From Gonium pectorale (taxonomy: Eukaryota; Chlorophyta; Chlorophyceae; Chlamydomonadales; Volvocaceae): DNA of 64,000 nucleotides. This document shows, in pieces, positions 1 to 12,600 of this stretch. A program made the translations under genes and the position numbers. The stretch spans positions 404,762 through 468,761 of the forward strand of contig LSYV01000038.1 in assembly GCA_001584585.1 (NCBI GenBank). The letters run 5' to 3'. The notes beneath the pieces are model-generated. The model searched no databases. It saw nothing but the letters and a program-made list of their open reading frames with translations, and was not told the origin of the DNA. Position 1 is the stretch's first letter. Each line of letters opens with the position of its first letter.

Positions 1-243
1 GCGCCCCCACCGGCGCCGATGACGTGCGGCCGCCCGGTGACGCTGGCGCCGCTGCGGCACTCGCCAACGGGCAGCGGCAGCGGGCCGGTGGGGGAGGAGC
101 TGCGCGGCGGCGGTCTGCCCGCCATCCCGCCGGGCGGGCGATGGCCGTGCAGCCCTCCGGCCACCCCGGGCTGGGAGAAGGAGGCCCGCGCCTCGAGCCG
201 GCCGCCCTCCACGCCGTGCGAGCTGGGGCGGTCCGTTGGCTGA
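1..243 (+). CDS. Possible 3'-terminal exon of an unrecognised gene (partial)
   Basis: The frame starting at base 1 is open from the window edge to a stop at 241-243 and would encode about 80 residues rich in Pro, Gly, Ser and Arg. The stretch is very GC-rich, unlike the DNA after it, which is the main reason to suspect coding sequence. A second frame is also open to position 272, so frame choice is not secure. No domain is recognisable. It could equally be a GC-rich non-coding stretch. Confidence 0.25.
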   Translation, partial: APPPAPMTCGRPVTLAPLRHSPTGSGSGPVGEELRGGGLPAIPPGGRWPCSPPATPGWEKEARASSRPPSTPCELGRSVG

Positions 244-3200
244 TGCGCACCGCTCCATCGCAGTTGAAGTAATACCTTCGCAATTGCATGTGACATCCTC
301 GCGCTGTTCGTGACATCACATGTTGACCGCTCATCAACCGATTCTAGCGGCGAGGCTTGAAGACTGCACCCCTGCTGGCGCTGCTTTGCACCCGGCGTGC
401 GGTTGCGACGTAGGGGCCACACACATGATATATGACTTTGAAAGACGCTCGTGCCCGCTGCCGGAATGCGGCTCCGGCGCTTCCTTGCGTCGCGCTGGTG
501 ATGGCGGCCAGCAACTCTTGTGGTCTGGCGGATCGGCGAAACGGTTTCCGGCAATGAATAAGTGCGCTTCCCGCGGCGCTGGTGTTTCCGGAACTTCAAA
601 TTCCGTACGGCCGTCATTTCCGTACCGAGCCTATCTGTGTTTTGCCCCGATCGAGGTGCCGAGCTCATCCAAGCATGTGGGGTCCTGGCGCCGTCGACGC
701 GGCTCCACATCTGGATACCGCACCTAGATACGACACCATTCGATCGCGACCCGGCTGGCAGATAGACACCCTATTATTGGCGCAAGGACGCGCGTGTCGC
801 TCTGGACCTGTGTGTTGGGAGTACTGGTGACCGGACTGGATTCGCGACTTGGACTGGACTAAAGGGGCTGCGTGCGTGTGGCCCGGCTGTGGTCCGGGCC
901 GGCGCGCCGCACACAGCTTCAGCTCGTGTGCGCCCCCCACCCCCCACCCCACCCCCCACCCCAACCCCCACCCCACCTCCCACCCCACCTCCCACCCCAC
1001 TCCTCGCGTCGTTTGAGCTCCGCTCACGTATGTGCGCATGGCGCGGTGCGGGTGGGCTGTCCCCGCGGCGTCACGGAGGGCCGCCGAAAGTTTACGTACG
1101 GTAGTGAAACCCCATGTTTATTTGGGCTTGACTGCATCGGCCTGCCTGCCTGCCCTGCCTGCCACTGTGCCCAGGCGGAGGCTGTAGTTTCTCCAGGACC
1201 CTACATCGATGCCCGCCCTGATTCTCGCCTCTGATTGGCAGCCGGGTGATTGGCCTTGTGCGATGGTAGGTACGTGTGGGACGTGCCATGCGTTCTGGTG
1301 GTGGTTTATGACCGACGTGACGTACGGGTACAACGATGCGATGGCACGCACGTGTGGGGCGTGTTGAAAAGGAAAACGTATCGTATACGACGAGCGTAAG
1401 CGCGAACGTGATGGCGTCGTTGTAGGACCGTATGTAGTTCGTTGTGGGGCGTGTGCGCGTCACCGCAAATAGTGCCCTCATGTATGCGTCCTGGGGCGTC
1501 GGCAAGGTGCCCACCCGGTCCATGTGACGGATATGGGACATAGCCAGGATGGTCTCGTACGGTATGCTTCGTAGGCGAGGGAGCAGCACACGGCGTCGGA
1601 ATGGTGGGGTCGGTTTTTGGCGGTTGTGGTGGTGGTGGCGGTTTTTGGCGGTTGTGGTGGTGGAGGGCGGGTGCATGCGGCGCGGGCGCCAGGGACCGGG
1701 CGCGTGGTAGTCGGGTGGGAGGGTGTTAGGGGACGCTTGCTGGTGTAGGGTACGCTCGCGCCACAGCGTCCGCACACATGCAAATTATCACCGCCGCCAT
1801 CGGACAACGCGTGGGCGGCGGCCGACGCAGGAGCACGTACGCTGCCGCCGCCGCCTGCAAACATGCCGCCCCGCCCACGTTTCCCGCCGTGCCTTCCCTT
1901 GTTGTTGATTGCCTAGACTCGGGTGGCGGGTACCTCCTTCCGGGTGCCGTGCGTGGGTGCGATGGCGGTCGGCGGGTTCATTCGGCGCGCGACGATTCTC
2001 GAGCGACGGGTGCCCCTCCCCTCCCCCTCTGGTGGCCGCGCCCGACTTGCGATCCCGAGCAACCCAGTGGGACCCAGACGACGGGCACGGCAGCTGCTGC
2101 GCGTGATGGCCCTGCAAATAAACGCCCGGCTCTTTCGCTTATTACTATAGCTGCTGGTATGTAATCGCGGGGACTAGTCGTGGAGCCGGTGCCCTTGGGC
2201 CCGTGACGACTGAGAACGTGGGCGAAGCGTCTGCCTGCTGTGTCCTCCGACATGACACTCGAAGCGGCGGCGGGGATAGGGCAACTTGATTGGCCGCCCT
2301 TAGGCATGTAAACAACTAAACGCTGTCCACGTACGTACTGCTGGTTGGTATCCGCCGGCGTCATGGTGAGATCCTTACGTGGGAGGCCGCGGCGCCTGCC
2401 ACGAGATTCCTGATACAAGCTTTTGGTTCGCTCGCGCGCGTCTGGTGCATGTACGAGTGTGCAGCGCCCATGCCCCCCCCCGGCTTTGACGGACATGTAC
2501 GGTAACCTGTAAAACCTTCCGCCCTGGACATGCGCCCGGCGTGCGTCTGTAGGCGGGCATGGACCTAGCTAGCCAACAGCCATTCCAAAGAGCGCGACGC
2601 GCGGGCGCGCACTGCCTGCAATTACGGTGCGGCGTGTTCGATGCCCGTTGCGGGGTGGGCTTTGCAGGTAGGGCTTACTTGCCAGTGCACGCGAGAACGC
2701 ACGCAAGCCAAGGCGACCGGGCCAGAGGTCGGCAATTCCTGCGGGTCCTGCGGGTGCATACCGTCCGTAGGACCCGTAGCTAAAAACCCCCTCAAAGCCC
2801 ACGGCTGCGGGTCCCTGACGTACGGAAACGCCGCATGGCTGCGGTCAACGCGCAATATTGACCGCTTTCCGTCTCCTTTCACCCATGGAGCACCACATAC
2901 CTGTAATGAGGGGCAGGTCTGCCTGCGCGAGCAACCCGGCGTTCACGAGGGGAAACACATGGCTTACTACCAGCATATCTTCCATTATTTGCTGGTCTGC
3001 ACCTTTCAGCAGGGAACACCAAACAGTTTTGGTTCACTTATCACTTTCATTACTTGCTTCAGGTTCTGGCCTGTATACATCATTTCTCGGCGAGATGCAT
3101 TTGTACCGTTGCTTGTCGAATGGCCTTGAGCGTGGCTCCAACAAAACAAGCTTTCTCGCTTCGGCTTACTTGTCAAGCGGCTTTTGGTCGCGGCGGTCGC

Positions 3201-3531
3201 GCTGCTTCTTATCCTAGCGGCTCCGTTGATGTCAGCGAACCCACCTAGGGTTTGCCCGCGCTTTGGATCCCGACTTTGGATCCTACCTTCGACCATGAAC
3301 AACCACAGGCGGACGCGCGTCGCGATCTATGTCTTGGACTGCAGCGAACTGTCATGTGTTGAGAGGTTTATTCGCGTCGCTTCATTGGCAACAATAAATT
3401 ACAACTTGACAGACCGGCTGCAGACTATTTTCCAGATTCGAGATAAAGTAACGGGTGCCATGGCGTAATTCGCTGAACAGCTGATAGGCGCTGCCTTACT
3501 TAAGGAGGCTTCCCAAATTTATTTGGCGGGA
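244..3531. other. No supported gene; spacer upstream of gene A
   Basis: Open frames on both strands are short, overlap each other and show no domain, no convincing splice structure and no consistent frame. The stretch includes a C-rich simple repeat (932-1001) and GGT/GTT-rich DNA near 1620-1670. The promoter of gene A must lie in its right-hand end, but I see no clear TATA box or other element to name. Confidence 0.5.
932..1001. repeat. C-rich simple repeat (CCCCAC-like)
   Basis: About 70 bp consist almost only of short C runs broken by A, with a few T, in imperfect CCCCAC/CCCACCT units. Open frames crossing it are low-complexity shadows. Confidence 0.85.
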
Positions 3532-3613
3532 ATGTCGACGCAAGTGGCGGCCTTTCTGGCCTTTCTGGCCTTTCTAGCCTTCAACTGGAGCTCTCTGGCT
3601 GTCTCCGTATCAG
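3532..3613 (+). other. Gene A exon 1: signal peptide
   Basis: The ATG at 3532 opens a frame with an Ala/Phe/Leu-rich core made of a repeated AFL motif, then Ser/Val residues typical of a cleavage region, and a GTAATG donor at 3614. The short tandem (cctttctgg)n in this exon makes the hydrophobic core. I chose this start because the frame joins in phase 1 to the next exon (4013-4078, Pro-rich), and an upstream in-frame TTG is not a usual eukaryotic start. The protein should enter the secretory pathway. Confidence 0.75.
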
Positions 3614-6600
3614 GTAATGGGATTCATGGCGCGTGCGTTGGCGCCTTGCTTCACGATTGCGCCTGCCCTGCTGCTGGCTGCTGGTCGGGTCGAGCGAGGT
3701 TCCACTAGAACAAGGCAGGCATCGGGGCATAGTTAAACAGCAATTAAACACTGCCGCATCCCAGATCTGTTCAAGCGACGCACGTACGGTCGCTCGCCGC
3801 GCCCGATGCTCGCGAAATTCTTACTTGCACATGTTTGCCAGCCCCTCTTTCAACAAAGTATTGGGGGGGGGGGAATGATCGGGATGATTGTTCAGTTTCC
3901 GGTACCTATGCGCACTGTGTCAACACTTATTCTGATCCCCGCTCAATTTTGTACTGAGTTCAGGTACGTTAGTTGCGGCTGTATGTTGTCCTCCCCCCGC
4001 CACACCTTTCAGGCCCCCCGCCAGATGAAATGTGGTATGAGCCCCCTCCGCCTCGTTCCTCTGCAGCGACCGTGGCAGGTAAATCAGGAGTGTGCGCGCT
4101 GCTGTACATACACAGTGCCTGCATGCGTGCACTTAACAAGGCACATGGAGTGTACCTGACGTCGCGTCCACAGAATGCTGACAGCCCTCACCACGCTGGT
4201 TGGGGTGTGGCCCCTCACTCACTGCATGGGGGTTGCATGCTATACTTCATTCAGCTGTGTGAATAATACAGACGTACCTCGTACCACATACATGTATGAT
4301 GAATTCCTTGCTGGTGGTTGCAGATAGCAAGCGTCACGACCTCTCACAACACTACAATAATCATTGACGCCTTGCACTGTCAGCGCACCCCTAAACGCAC
4401 AGAGAGCATCGCCGTTGCCGTGCATGTATCACACAAGCACGTTGTCACCCTACCTGTCCCTGCTGCATGCCAGGACCTCCTGCTGCCCCCAAAGTGGAGT
4501 GTACCAGCGGGTCAGACGATGGCAGCCTGTGCAGGTCCATTGGGGGCCGGATCGGGGTGTGTTCAAGCGGCGCGTGCGCCATGCCTGGGACGCAGCCCTT
4601 CCGAGTGGCCAGCGCCACGGGCGAGGGCTACGTGGGGTGCAGCTCCTCTCAGACCCTGCTCTGCAAGGGCGTGGCATCACAGGAGGAGGCGACCTGGTTC
4701 GTCCTCACGCCTGATTGGCAGCTCCTGGCGCTCAACGTCATTGAAGATTTGCATTACCATGACGGGTCCGCAGTGTGCCTGAACGTGTGGGGAAGCACAA
4801 TCGATGTAAATCTCTGGAGGTGCAAGGATCCAGGCAGCAACGCCATCTGGAGTGCCCACGTTAAGGAGAACACTGGCAACGGCCTTGTCAGCAACGCTCT
4901 GCTGTACAGCTACAATGCTGGAGACAGTGGGTACCTCCAGTGGAAGGGCGTGCAGCGACAACTCCAGTTCGCAGTTGCTGCAAATGACGGGGACTGCAGC
5001 GGCGACTCTGCGTGCCGCTGGAGCCTTGCAATCTGCACGCCGGGCCTTGCGTGGGATGGACAAGCCTGCGGTAAGGAGGTGCTGGCAAGTAGAAGGGCGT
5101 GCACTGCTGCCTTCGAAGGGAGACATATATAGCCGACATGTCCTAGCTGGGGACCAGCAAATTACTTCGCTATCTTTTGAATGCAAACGGGCTGCTGCCC
5201 TGTCAAGCCAACATACAGGGCACAGTGCAGGATGTCCCAAAGACTGCATGCATCTGTATCCAATCGCCCCCTCTGCATGACCGCGACCCATCTATGCTTC
5301 GCTGCAGTACGAAATCCACCGTCCACCCTTACCCGTAAACCCCCACAGGCAACTCCTCCGCTGCTGCTCCCATCACTCCTCTGCCACCACCTACATCCCT
5401 GCCCCAACCTCCGCCTGTTGGTAAGTCTTACACGCGGCACCTCGTTATGTTTCCATCCAAGCGTATCACGCCGCACATACATACAGCGATGACCAGTAAG
5501 CACTACACACCTCCTTGCCTCTGCTGCTGTTTAGTGAGCCTGCTTTGAAATACATTGTGCATGGCACGCACCCAGCATTAGAGAAGGCACGTGCATGCGT
5601 TGCTTGGGACTCCGTATGAGTCGGGGTCTGTAAGTGGGCGTTGCGTTTAATTGCAATGGCAGAGAATCCATTGGGAACTGCACTAGGGCCCCCCAGGCAT
5701 TTAAGATGCCATGGCGTCTTTTCTTTTCATATTTCATCTTCCTTTGCCCCATGCACCGGATACATGCCCTTCCATTGATGCATAGGCACAACCCACAGCA
5801 GACGTCGCCATGCAGTGCAAAGCGTACCGTACTGATTCGCTTTCCCTTCTTATCAGCATCAGACGCACACGCCGTTTCCAGCATTGCGTCTTGCATCGCT
5901 TAGCCGCGGCTCCGCCGCGGAGAAGGGTACCTGCAAGAGGGAATGAGAGTCTTCTGCGGGGGATGGGGGTCGAGCCCTGATCCAACGAGCCGAGACTGGC
6001 CAGGGACTGTAAAGTAGTATGGCTCAGTCCGGCCCGGCGGTGTCAGATCTGACAAAAGGAAACTCACGAATTAGCTAGCACCGACCGGTGCGATAGCCTA
6101 AGGACCCAGGCCTACCGGCCTCGTACTGATGTACTACCGGACAGCACCAAAGTGCATACACGCTTGCCAGCCGAACGCAGGAAACCTAGATAGGTTGTCG
6201 CTACTACGCTACGCTACGTGCGAAACCGTCGTGCTTATTGCACAGCTGTATACCCTACCTTTCAAGCGTGCCCCTTTCGGCTGCATGTTGGTGTCCATTG
6301 GTGTCGCGTCATGCCCATCGTGTATGTTCTGCTGCCAAGACATCTACGTTATCCCAAATCCCCCTTCCTCCAACTCACCCTTGCAAGGGTGCGCTGGAGT
6401 GTCGCACACCGTGCAACGACTTGATACATGTGACACAATTGCCGGGCAGTACGTCGCCACCACACCGGATGTCATTGCCGCAAATCCCGACATCAACAAG
6501 GAGTGCACAAACCTTCAAGTGGGGCACCGGGTCTGCATTCCAATGAAAGGTATGTACGCCGCGAGCCAGCATGCAGGGATGCTCAGCACGCTAATAAGCT

Positions 6601-9600
6601 CCGTTGCAGAAAGCACCACTAATCGTAGGAGTATCTGCTAACGGGTAACGATTGCGGGGATCGCCCCAGGAGGTCATTCCGCCGCGGCGCCCCAGGGATG
6701 CAGGGGGGCTGTGCCTTCGCCCAAAGTTCCATACATGCAGGACCCCGCCCACGCATAGCAGCGTGTTAGAGAGGACGCATGCAGTGCGCCTACGCGGGTG
6801 GGGGGCAGCGCTGCGTGCGGTAGGGGGCGTTATACACACACATGTATATGTATAATATTATATAGCTTGTGCTGCTTGGCAGTGTAGCTCTGGCATGAAC
6901 ACAGGAGGTAGGTCCAGGAGGTCTGCAGCGGCGACCAGGAGGTGTGCTGCAGCTTGCAGATCAACTCAGGCATTTTCAGACATACATGCAGCCTGCCTGC
7001 CCACATGTACGTTGACGCATCGGTGTTATCGGTCTGCTGTTTTTATCCCCCTATGCGTTATACATTTCTGTCTCGCTGTCAGGCTGTGCCGACCGCTACT
7101 CCAAATGCGTCCAGTGGGCTCAGCAGGGCTACTGCGACCCCATCTACTATGTGGGCAATGTGGAGGACACTGTCCTTGACGTGGTGTGCCCCAAGTCCTG
7201 CGGAGGCATACCTTGCGTAGGTGAGCCCAGTCTTACTCTGTAATGCGCGCGACATGCGTGTGGATGGGCCCCATGCAGTCATCATCAGCGTGGTAATTCA
7301 ACAAGCGCCAAACGTCCTCCTGCACCTGCAGCCCAGGATTTCGTTGTGGATGGGAGGGCAACTGATCTAATTGAAGTACCCCGCGGAGGTGTCTATGGAC
7401 TGTACCTTCATGCAGTCTGCCCCGTCTATTCATATATTGCTGATGAATAGAGGGTGCATCAAACGGGGTTTGGACGTCTTTATTTGGAATTAATGCATGG
7501 GTAGGCCATTGACTCTGTCGACGCACTGTCCCTGCCCGCCTGCAGGCTGCCCCGCCCTTCCGGGCTACACGTTTCTGGCGCACCAAGATCACTGGGGAGA
7601 CGACCTGGGCAAATTGAACGGCAACCTGGTCGAGACGAAGGCTGCGTGTGATGCTGACTGCCGGTGCAAGTCGTTCAACACAGGTGGGTGATGACAAGCA
7701 GCAGGGCTACATGAGGAACGTTCTCAATCAGTATTGCGCACATGCACGCGCATGCATGGTATGTGGCTGCCCTGCTTGTTCCTACGTTCAGCGAGATGCT
7801 TCCACCGGCCCCTTTTGCGCATGTACGTTGCAGACGGCTATTACAAGTCCGGAGCTACCATTACCCCTACCAGTTTCCATCCAGACCAGCCGTGTGCCGG
7901 CATCTACATCAAGGCCACGAATGGCGCCTCTGCGGGTTGCCCGCCAGATGCCCCATCACCGCCGCCTCCACCCTCTCCACCACCACGGCCATCGCCACCA
8001 CCGCCAGGTCCGTTCGTTCATTGCCGCGCATGGCCTTTGATGCGTCGCATGTTGACTAGCTAGGTAGATGGCGCCCTCTCTGAAGGGTTTCGTTGATGTC
8101 GGCTCAGTGGGGCCATCTATCCACCGCGTGCATCATGCCGCCGAAATCCTCCGGCCAACGCGCCTTAAGGTGGCCAACACTAATGCGGCAGCCATGCATG
8201 CCCCTTGTCATATATGACTGAAGCTACGTACCTGAGCTATGCTCATTATCAATTGTAATGTAGTCGTCAGGTCAGTTCATTGTTTGCCGTCCGACACATT
8301 GCACCCGAGAACGACAGGCAACGCGCAGACTGCACATGAACGGCGGACAATGCACATGCAGGTGGCATTGAAGTCACTGCATCTGCTGGATAAAGTCACA
8401 GCTGGATAAAAATAAGCACCCTGAGGGAGGCAACGTTAGTTATGGCCCAGGGGCCTATACGCACTGCTATCAGTGTACGCTGCCAGTGTGTACATGACTT
8501 GCAAATGTATGCGCCCGCAATCTGGGTTTATTTCCGCAGTTCCGCCGACGCCACCACCGCCGTCGCCGCCACCGCCGCGCCCTCCACCGCCCGCGCCACC
8601 GCTTCCGTCACGGCCACCGCGCCCGCCGCGCGCTCCCCTTGCGCCAGCGACACAAAGTGGCCTGCGGCTCGTGAACGGGAAGACGTTTTTTGAGGGACGT
8701 CTGGAGGTGCGTGTTCAAGGGTTTGATTGGGTCCAGCAAACGGTGCAATCAGGTAGCACTGCAAGGATACGCGGGGATTGCAGGCAAGCAACGTTAGCGG
8801 GGGCAAGAGGTAGGCTGAGCGCAAATCAAACGGCGGCATGGCACCCTTGTGCACCTGGCTCCTCCCTCGTGCCTCCTGCCTCGTGTGTGTTTCATTAATG
8901 CACTGGCAATCATATCATGGGCTGTCCTCATCTGTCAATACCCATGCAGCTGTACAAGGATGGGCGCTTCTGGTCTGTGTGCGACGACAGGTGAGTTCAA
9001 CGCGTGCAAGGACCATGCACATCAGCGCTCAAGGGTATGCGATGTGTGCTCATTAATATCCATACACCCTCATGGTTGAATGGGCCAGTTTAAATTGCAT
9101 ACGGCTTGCTGATTAGTGAACGCCTCTTGATTGGGCTGCGTGCGTGCCCGCCCACAGGTTCACGGACGAGGCCGCCCGGGTGGTGTGCCGGCAGCTGGGC
9201 ATGGCGGGGGGCAGGGCCGTGTGCTGCGGAGCGTACGGCTCCCCCGCCTCCAGCCCCGCCCCTCCCATCGCGCTGGACGAGGTCACCTGCGCGGGCAACG
9301 AGACCAGTCTGCTCGGCCAGTGCGTCCACAGCCCCTGGGGCGTCCACGACTGCCAGCCTGGGGAGGAGGTCGGAGTGCAGTGCAGCGGTTTCCGCGATGA
9401 TGACTCACAGGCAGTACCAAACGGCACACCGCCCCAGCTTCAGCCCAACACGTCGATTCCCATGCCAGCCAAGTGCGTCGCCGCCGCCAAGAATATCGAA
9501 GGCGACTGCTTCATGTCCTACAGTGACCTTGGGGAGTGGAATCCCAGCCCGCCAAATACCAAATCTGTGTTCCGGTTCGTGTACTCGTATCCAAATGGTG

Positions 9601-12600
9601 AGCTGCGGCTTCAAACGGCCCTAAACCTTTGTATCATGTCGAGGCGTCTTGAAAAGTCGTCTTGTACTGGTAGTGCGTAGGGGAAGGGGAATGCGGCAAA
9701 GGCTTCCTTTATAAAAAAACGGGCATCACTAATGCGTGCCAAGAGCGTTCGTCGTTGAACTGATTGATGGGTTTGCGAGCTCCTGCCAGCCCAGTCTTCG
9801 CGTATCAAATGTCAGTCAGCTAGCTATCTATCTATTCAGCTGTCATGTTTGTTACCGGGGGACAGTTCTGCTTACTTGTCTTGGTTTCTGCTTTGGCTTA
9901 ATGTATGTATGGTACACTTCTCCACCAATATTTGATGCGTGTAGTGTGGTCTCCCAGCATACGCATTATTCCCAATATAACACATGTGTGTGTTCTCCAA
10001 TGCACGCACGCACTCACAGGAGCCAGATCGTGCCCAAGTCCCCTGCAGCCCTCCTGGAACACTGGCAACGAGGTCCATTGCCTTGTAGTGTTCGACCAGG
10101 CTCACGTGGCAAAGGTCAACCCCGACCCCCTGATCAACGGGCAGCGCCGGGGCCTCGTGCTGCAGCGCAAGGGCTATATCTCCTCCCTTCCCACTCCCTC
10201 CGAGCCGGCCTGGGCTGCGGCCATGTGGATCGACGCTGCAGTTACTCCTGACGATCCAGCAAGGAGCGTGCTTGGAGTCACTGACTATGCAAAGGGTTAC
10301 GACGCAAGCACAGGGGACTTCAGTCCCGCGGGGCCTGTCGCTTCGGGTTGGAGGTGGAAGTACGGCTCCTCAGGATTCACAGGTGGTTACTCGCCCAGCT
10401 CAATGCCAGAGCTCAGTGCAACTGAGGACGCGAAAGGAGGAGGCTTGAACGCAACCTATCAGCTGGTTTATGAACTCAACACGGAGGGCTGGATCCACTT
10501 CTCCTACCCTGGACTCTCGCGCTTCAGGGCGTTGCACCCCACCGCCGGCCCGCCGCTGCTGCTGTACGTGCAGCTTGCGTCCGCCACCCACCCCGGCAAG
10601 CTGGTCGCACTGCACCTGCAGAGGGTGGAGGGGGACTCGGTGTGGACGGTGGCCAGGCTGAGCGCCGATGCACCCGAGATCACCGGCGGACAGACGGGGC
10701 TGCTGTTCCGGGACGTCACGACGCGCGCCACCTGGGGTGAGTGCAGCACAAGATGCTTGGCTGGGCAGCTGCTAGTACGCTTGCTTGTCGCCCGTTCTTG
10801 ATTGGCTAGCATAATATTTGCATGCCATCCATTAGTGCGTGCCTTGATGCATGGAAGGTTGAAGACGGTTCAACAGAAGAGTTGGTACGTCGTGCTGGCC
10901 ACAAGATGCTTGGCTGGGCAGCTGCTTGTATGCCTGTCCCCGGTGACTACTAGTATCGGGCGGTATGTCACTATCTATGACGCTCGCGTTGGATCGGATC
11001 TAATGGAACCCGGCAATCACATAGAAGAGCATCGTTTGAGCAATGACTGCAATACATGCTTCATACACGTTCACAACATGTATAATGTAACACGGCGAAA
11101 AAGGTTGTACGTCATGGCTTTGCTTACTTAGTAAGGCGCTAATAACCCTGCTGAGTAAAGATGCTGATGACAGCCCTGCTTCTGTATGTATGCATTCCAT
11201 TCCCCTAGCTACCTTCTCATAACCTGGACTGTAGGATGCCCGGAGCCCGGTTCTACTACAGCGCCTACCGCGCCTTCTGCCTCCGTCCGACCTCCTCCTG
11301 CTGTCCCCTCTCCCATCCGCCCACGGCCGCCGAAGCCGCCCCAGCCGTCCCAGCCTTCGCTATCATCCCCGCCAGTCCTGCCTCCACCCGTCCCGCCGCC
11401 CCCACCACCTCCCCCTCCCCCGCCTCCACCTCCCTCTACAAGCTCCTACTCCTGCCGTTTGGTTATCAAGGCCGCAGTTGCAGGCCCGTCTGGGGGTGTC
11501 CCGCCAGCCTTCAGCTCAGCCAGCCTCCACTGCACCGACGACAGGGACCCTGCCAGGCCCGCACGGCCCCCGTTGCCTGTTACTGTGGGGTCAGTCCTGG
11601 CGCCCTACCTAACCAACAGCTCCTCCGGCGTCCAGCTCTCGATTGCCTCATCATCATCAAGCACCAGTACTAGCGCGATTGCAAGGCTACACTGGGGTGT
11701 TGTTTTCCAGAACCTGGACTACTTTACCCTAGTAAACTCAACCATCGAGGGTGTGGCACTGAGCCCGGCGGCGCCTCTGGTCGAGTGCAGGTGAGCCGTG
11801 CGCATTGCCTACTTGCCTTAGCTGACCGATAGATCAAAGAACAGTGCATACTGTTTGTAGGTTGCTCACTTTTGACCCTGTCAGATATGTATATGTTTTC
11901 TTACCAATGAAAAAGCGCCTGCCATCTGCAGCTCATGATTGCACGTGTCCTGTTGCACCGTGGGTTACAGTATGCTGGGATAGATAGTGCTCCTCACAAG
12001 GCATGATGCCTGCCTGCCGTGTTTATCGGCCGACAGGTCGTGCAAGCAGGTGGCGCTGAGGAACGTCACTCTGAACAGCATGTGGGACGCCCTCGCCATG
12101 AATGCCTCCTGGAGGGTCGCAGCCTACACCTCGCACGGCCCGGTGGTGGTTAGTGGGGCGCAGCGGGTCGTGCTGGACAGATTCACCTGCAAAAACGTCA
12201 CTGGTGTCCATGGCTTTGGGTGCGTCCTGGCCTCCCTCCAGGTGCGTTGAAGTATCCAGTCCTTCTAGTTGCCGCCTGCCATTGCTAGGCGGTGATTCGA
12301 TGGCTTGCGATTAGGTAACTTGGTTAACGGATGCTTGCTTGCTTCCGAACCCTTCAGCATGTATGTGTATGTAGTAGCTCGCGTGCAGCGGGCCTACTCT
12401 CACGCGTGCATTGATTGGGTTTTAGTTTGTCATGCACGTCTGTCCACTTCTACGTAACGTATGAAACTATCCACATTGCAATTCCCGCAGGATTCCGCCT
12501 CAACGCCAGCTGAGCTGACAATCCGAAGATCCTTGGTCATCGGCAATCGAGTCGTGCCCGCATCTACAGTGAGCACACAGACGGCCGCCCTGCAGAAATT

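Noticed and set aside
1092..1775. 227-codon minus-strand open frame as a gene
   Set aside because: It crosses GGT/GTT-rich DNA, is His/Thr/Pro-rich low complexity and has no domain, splice partner or start context.
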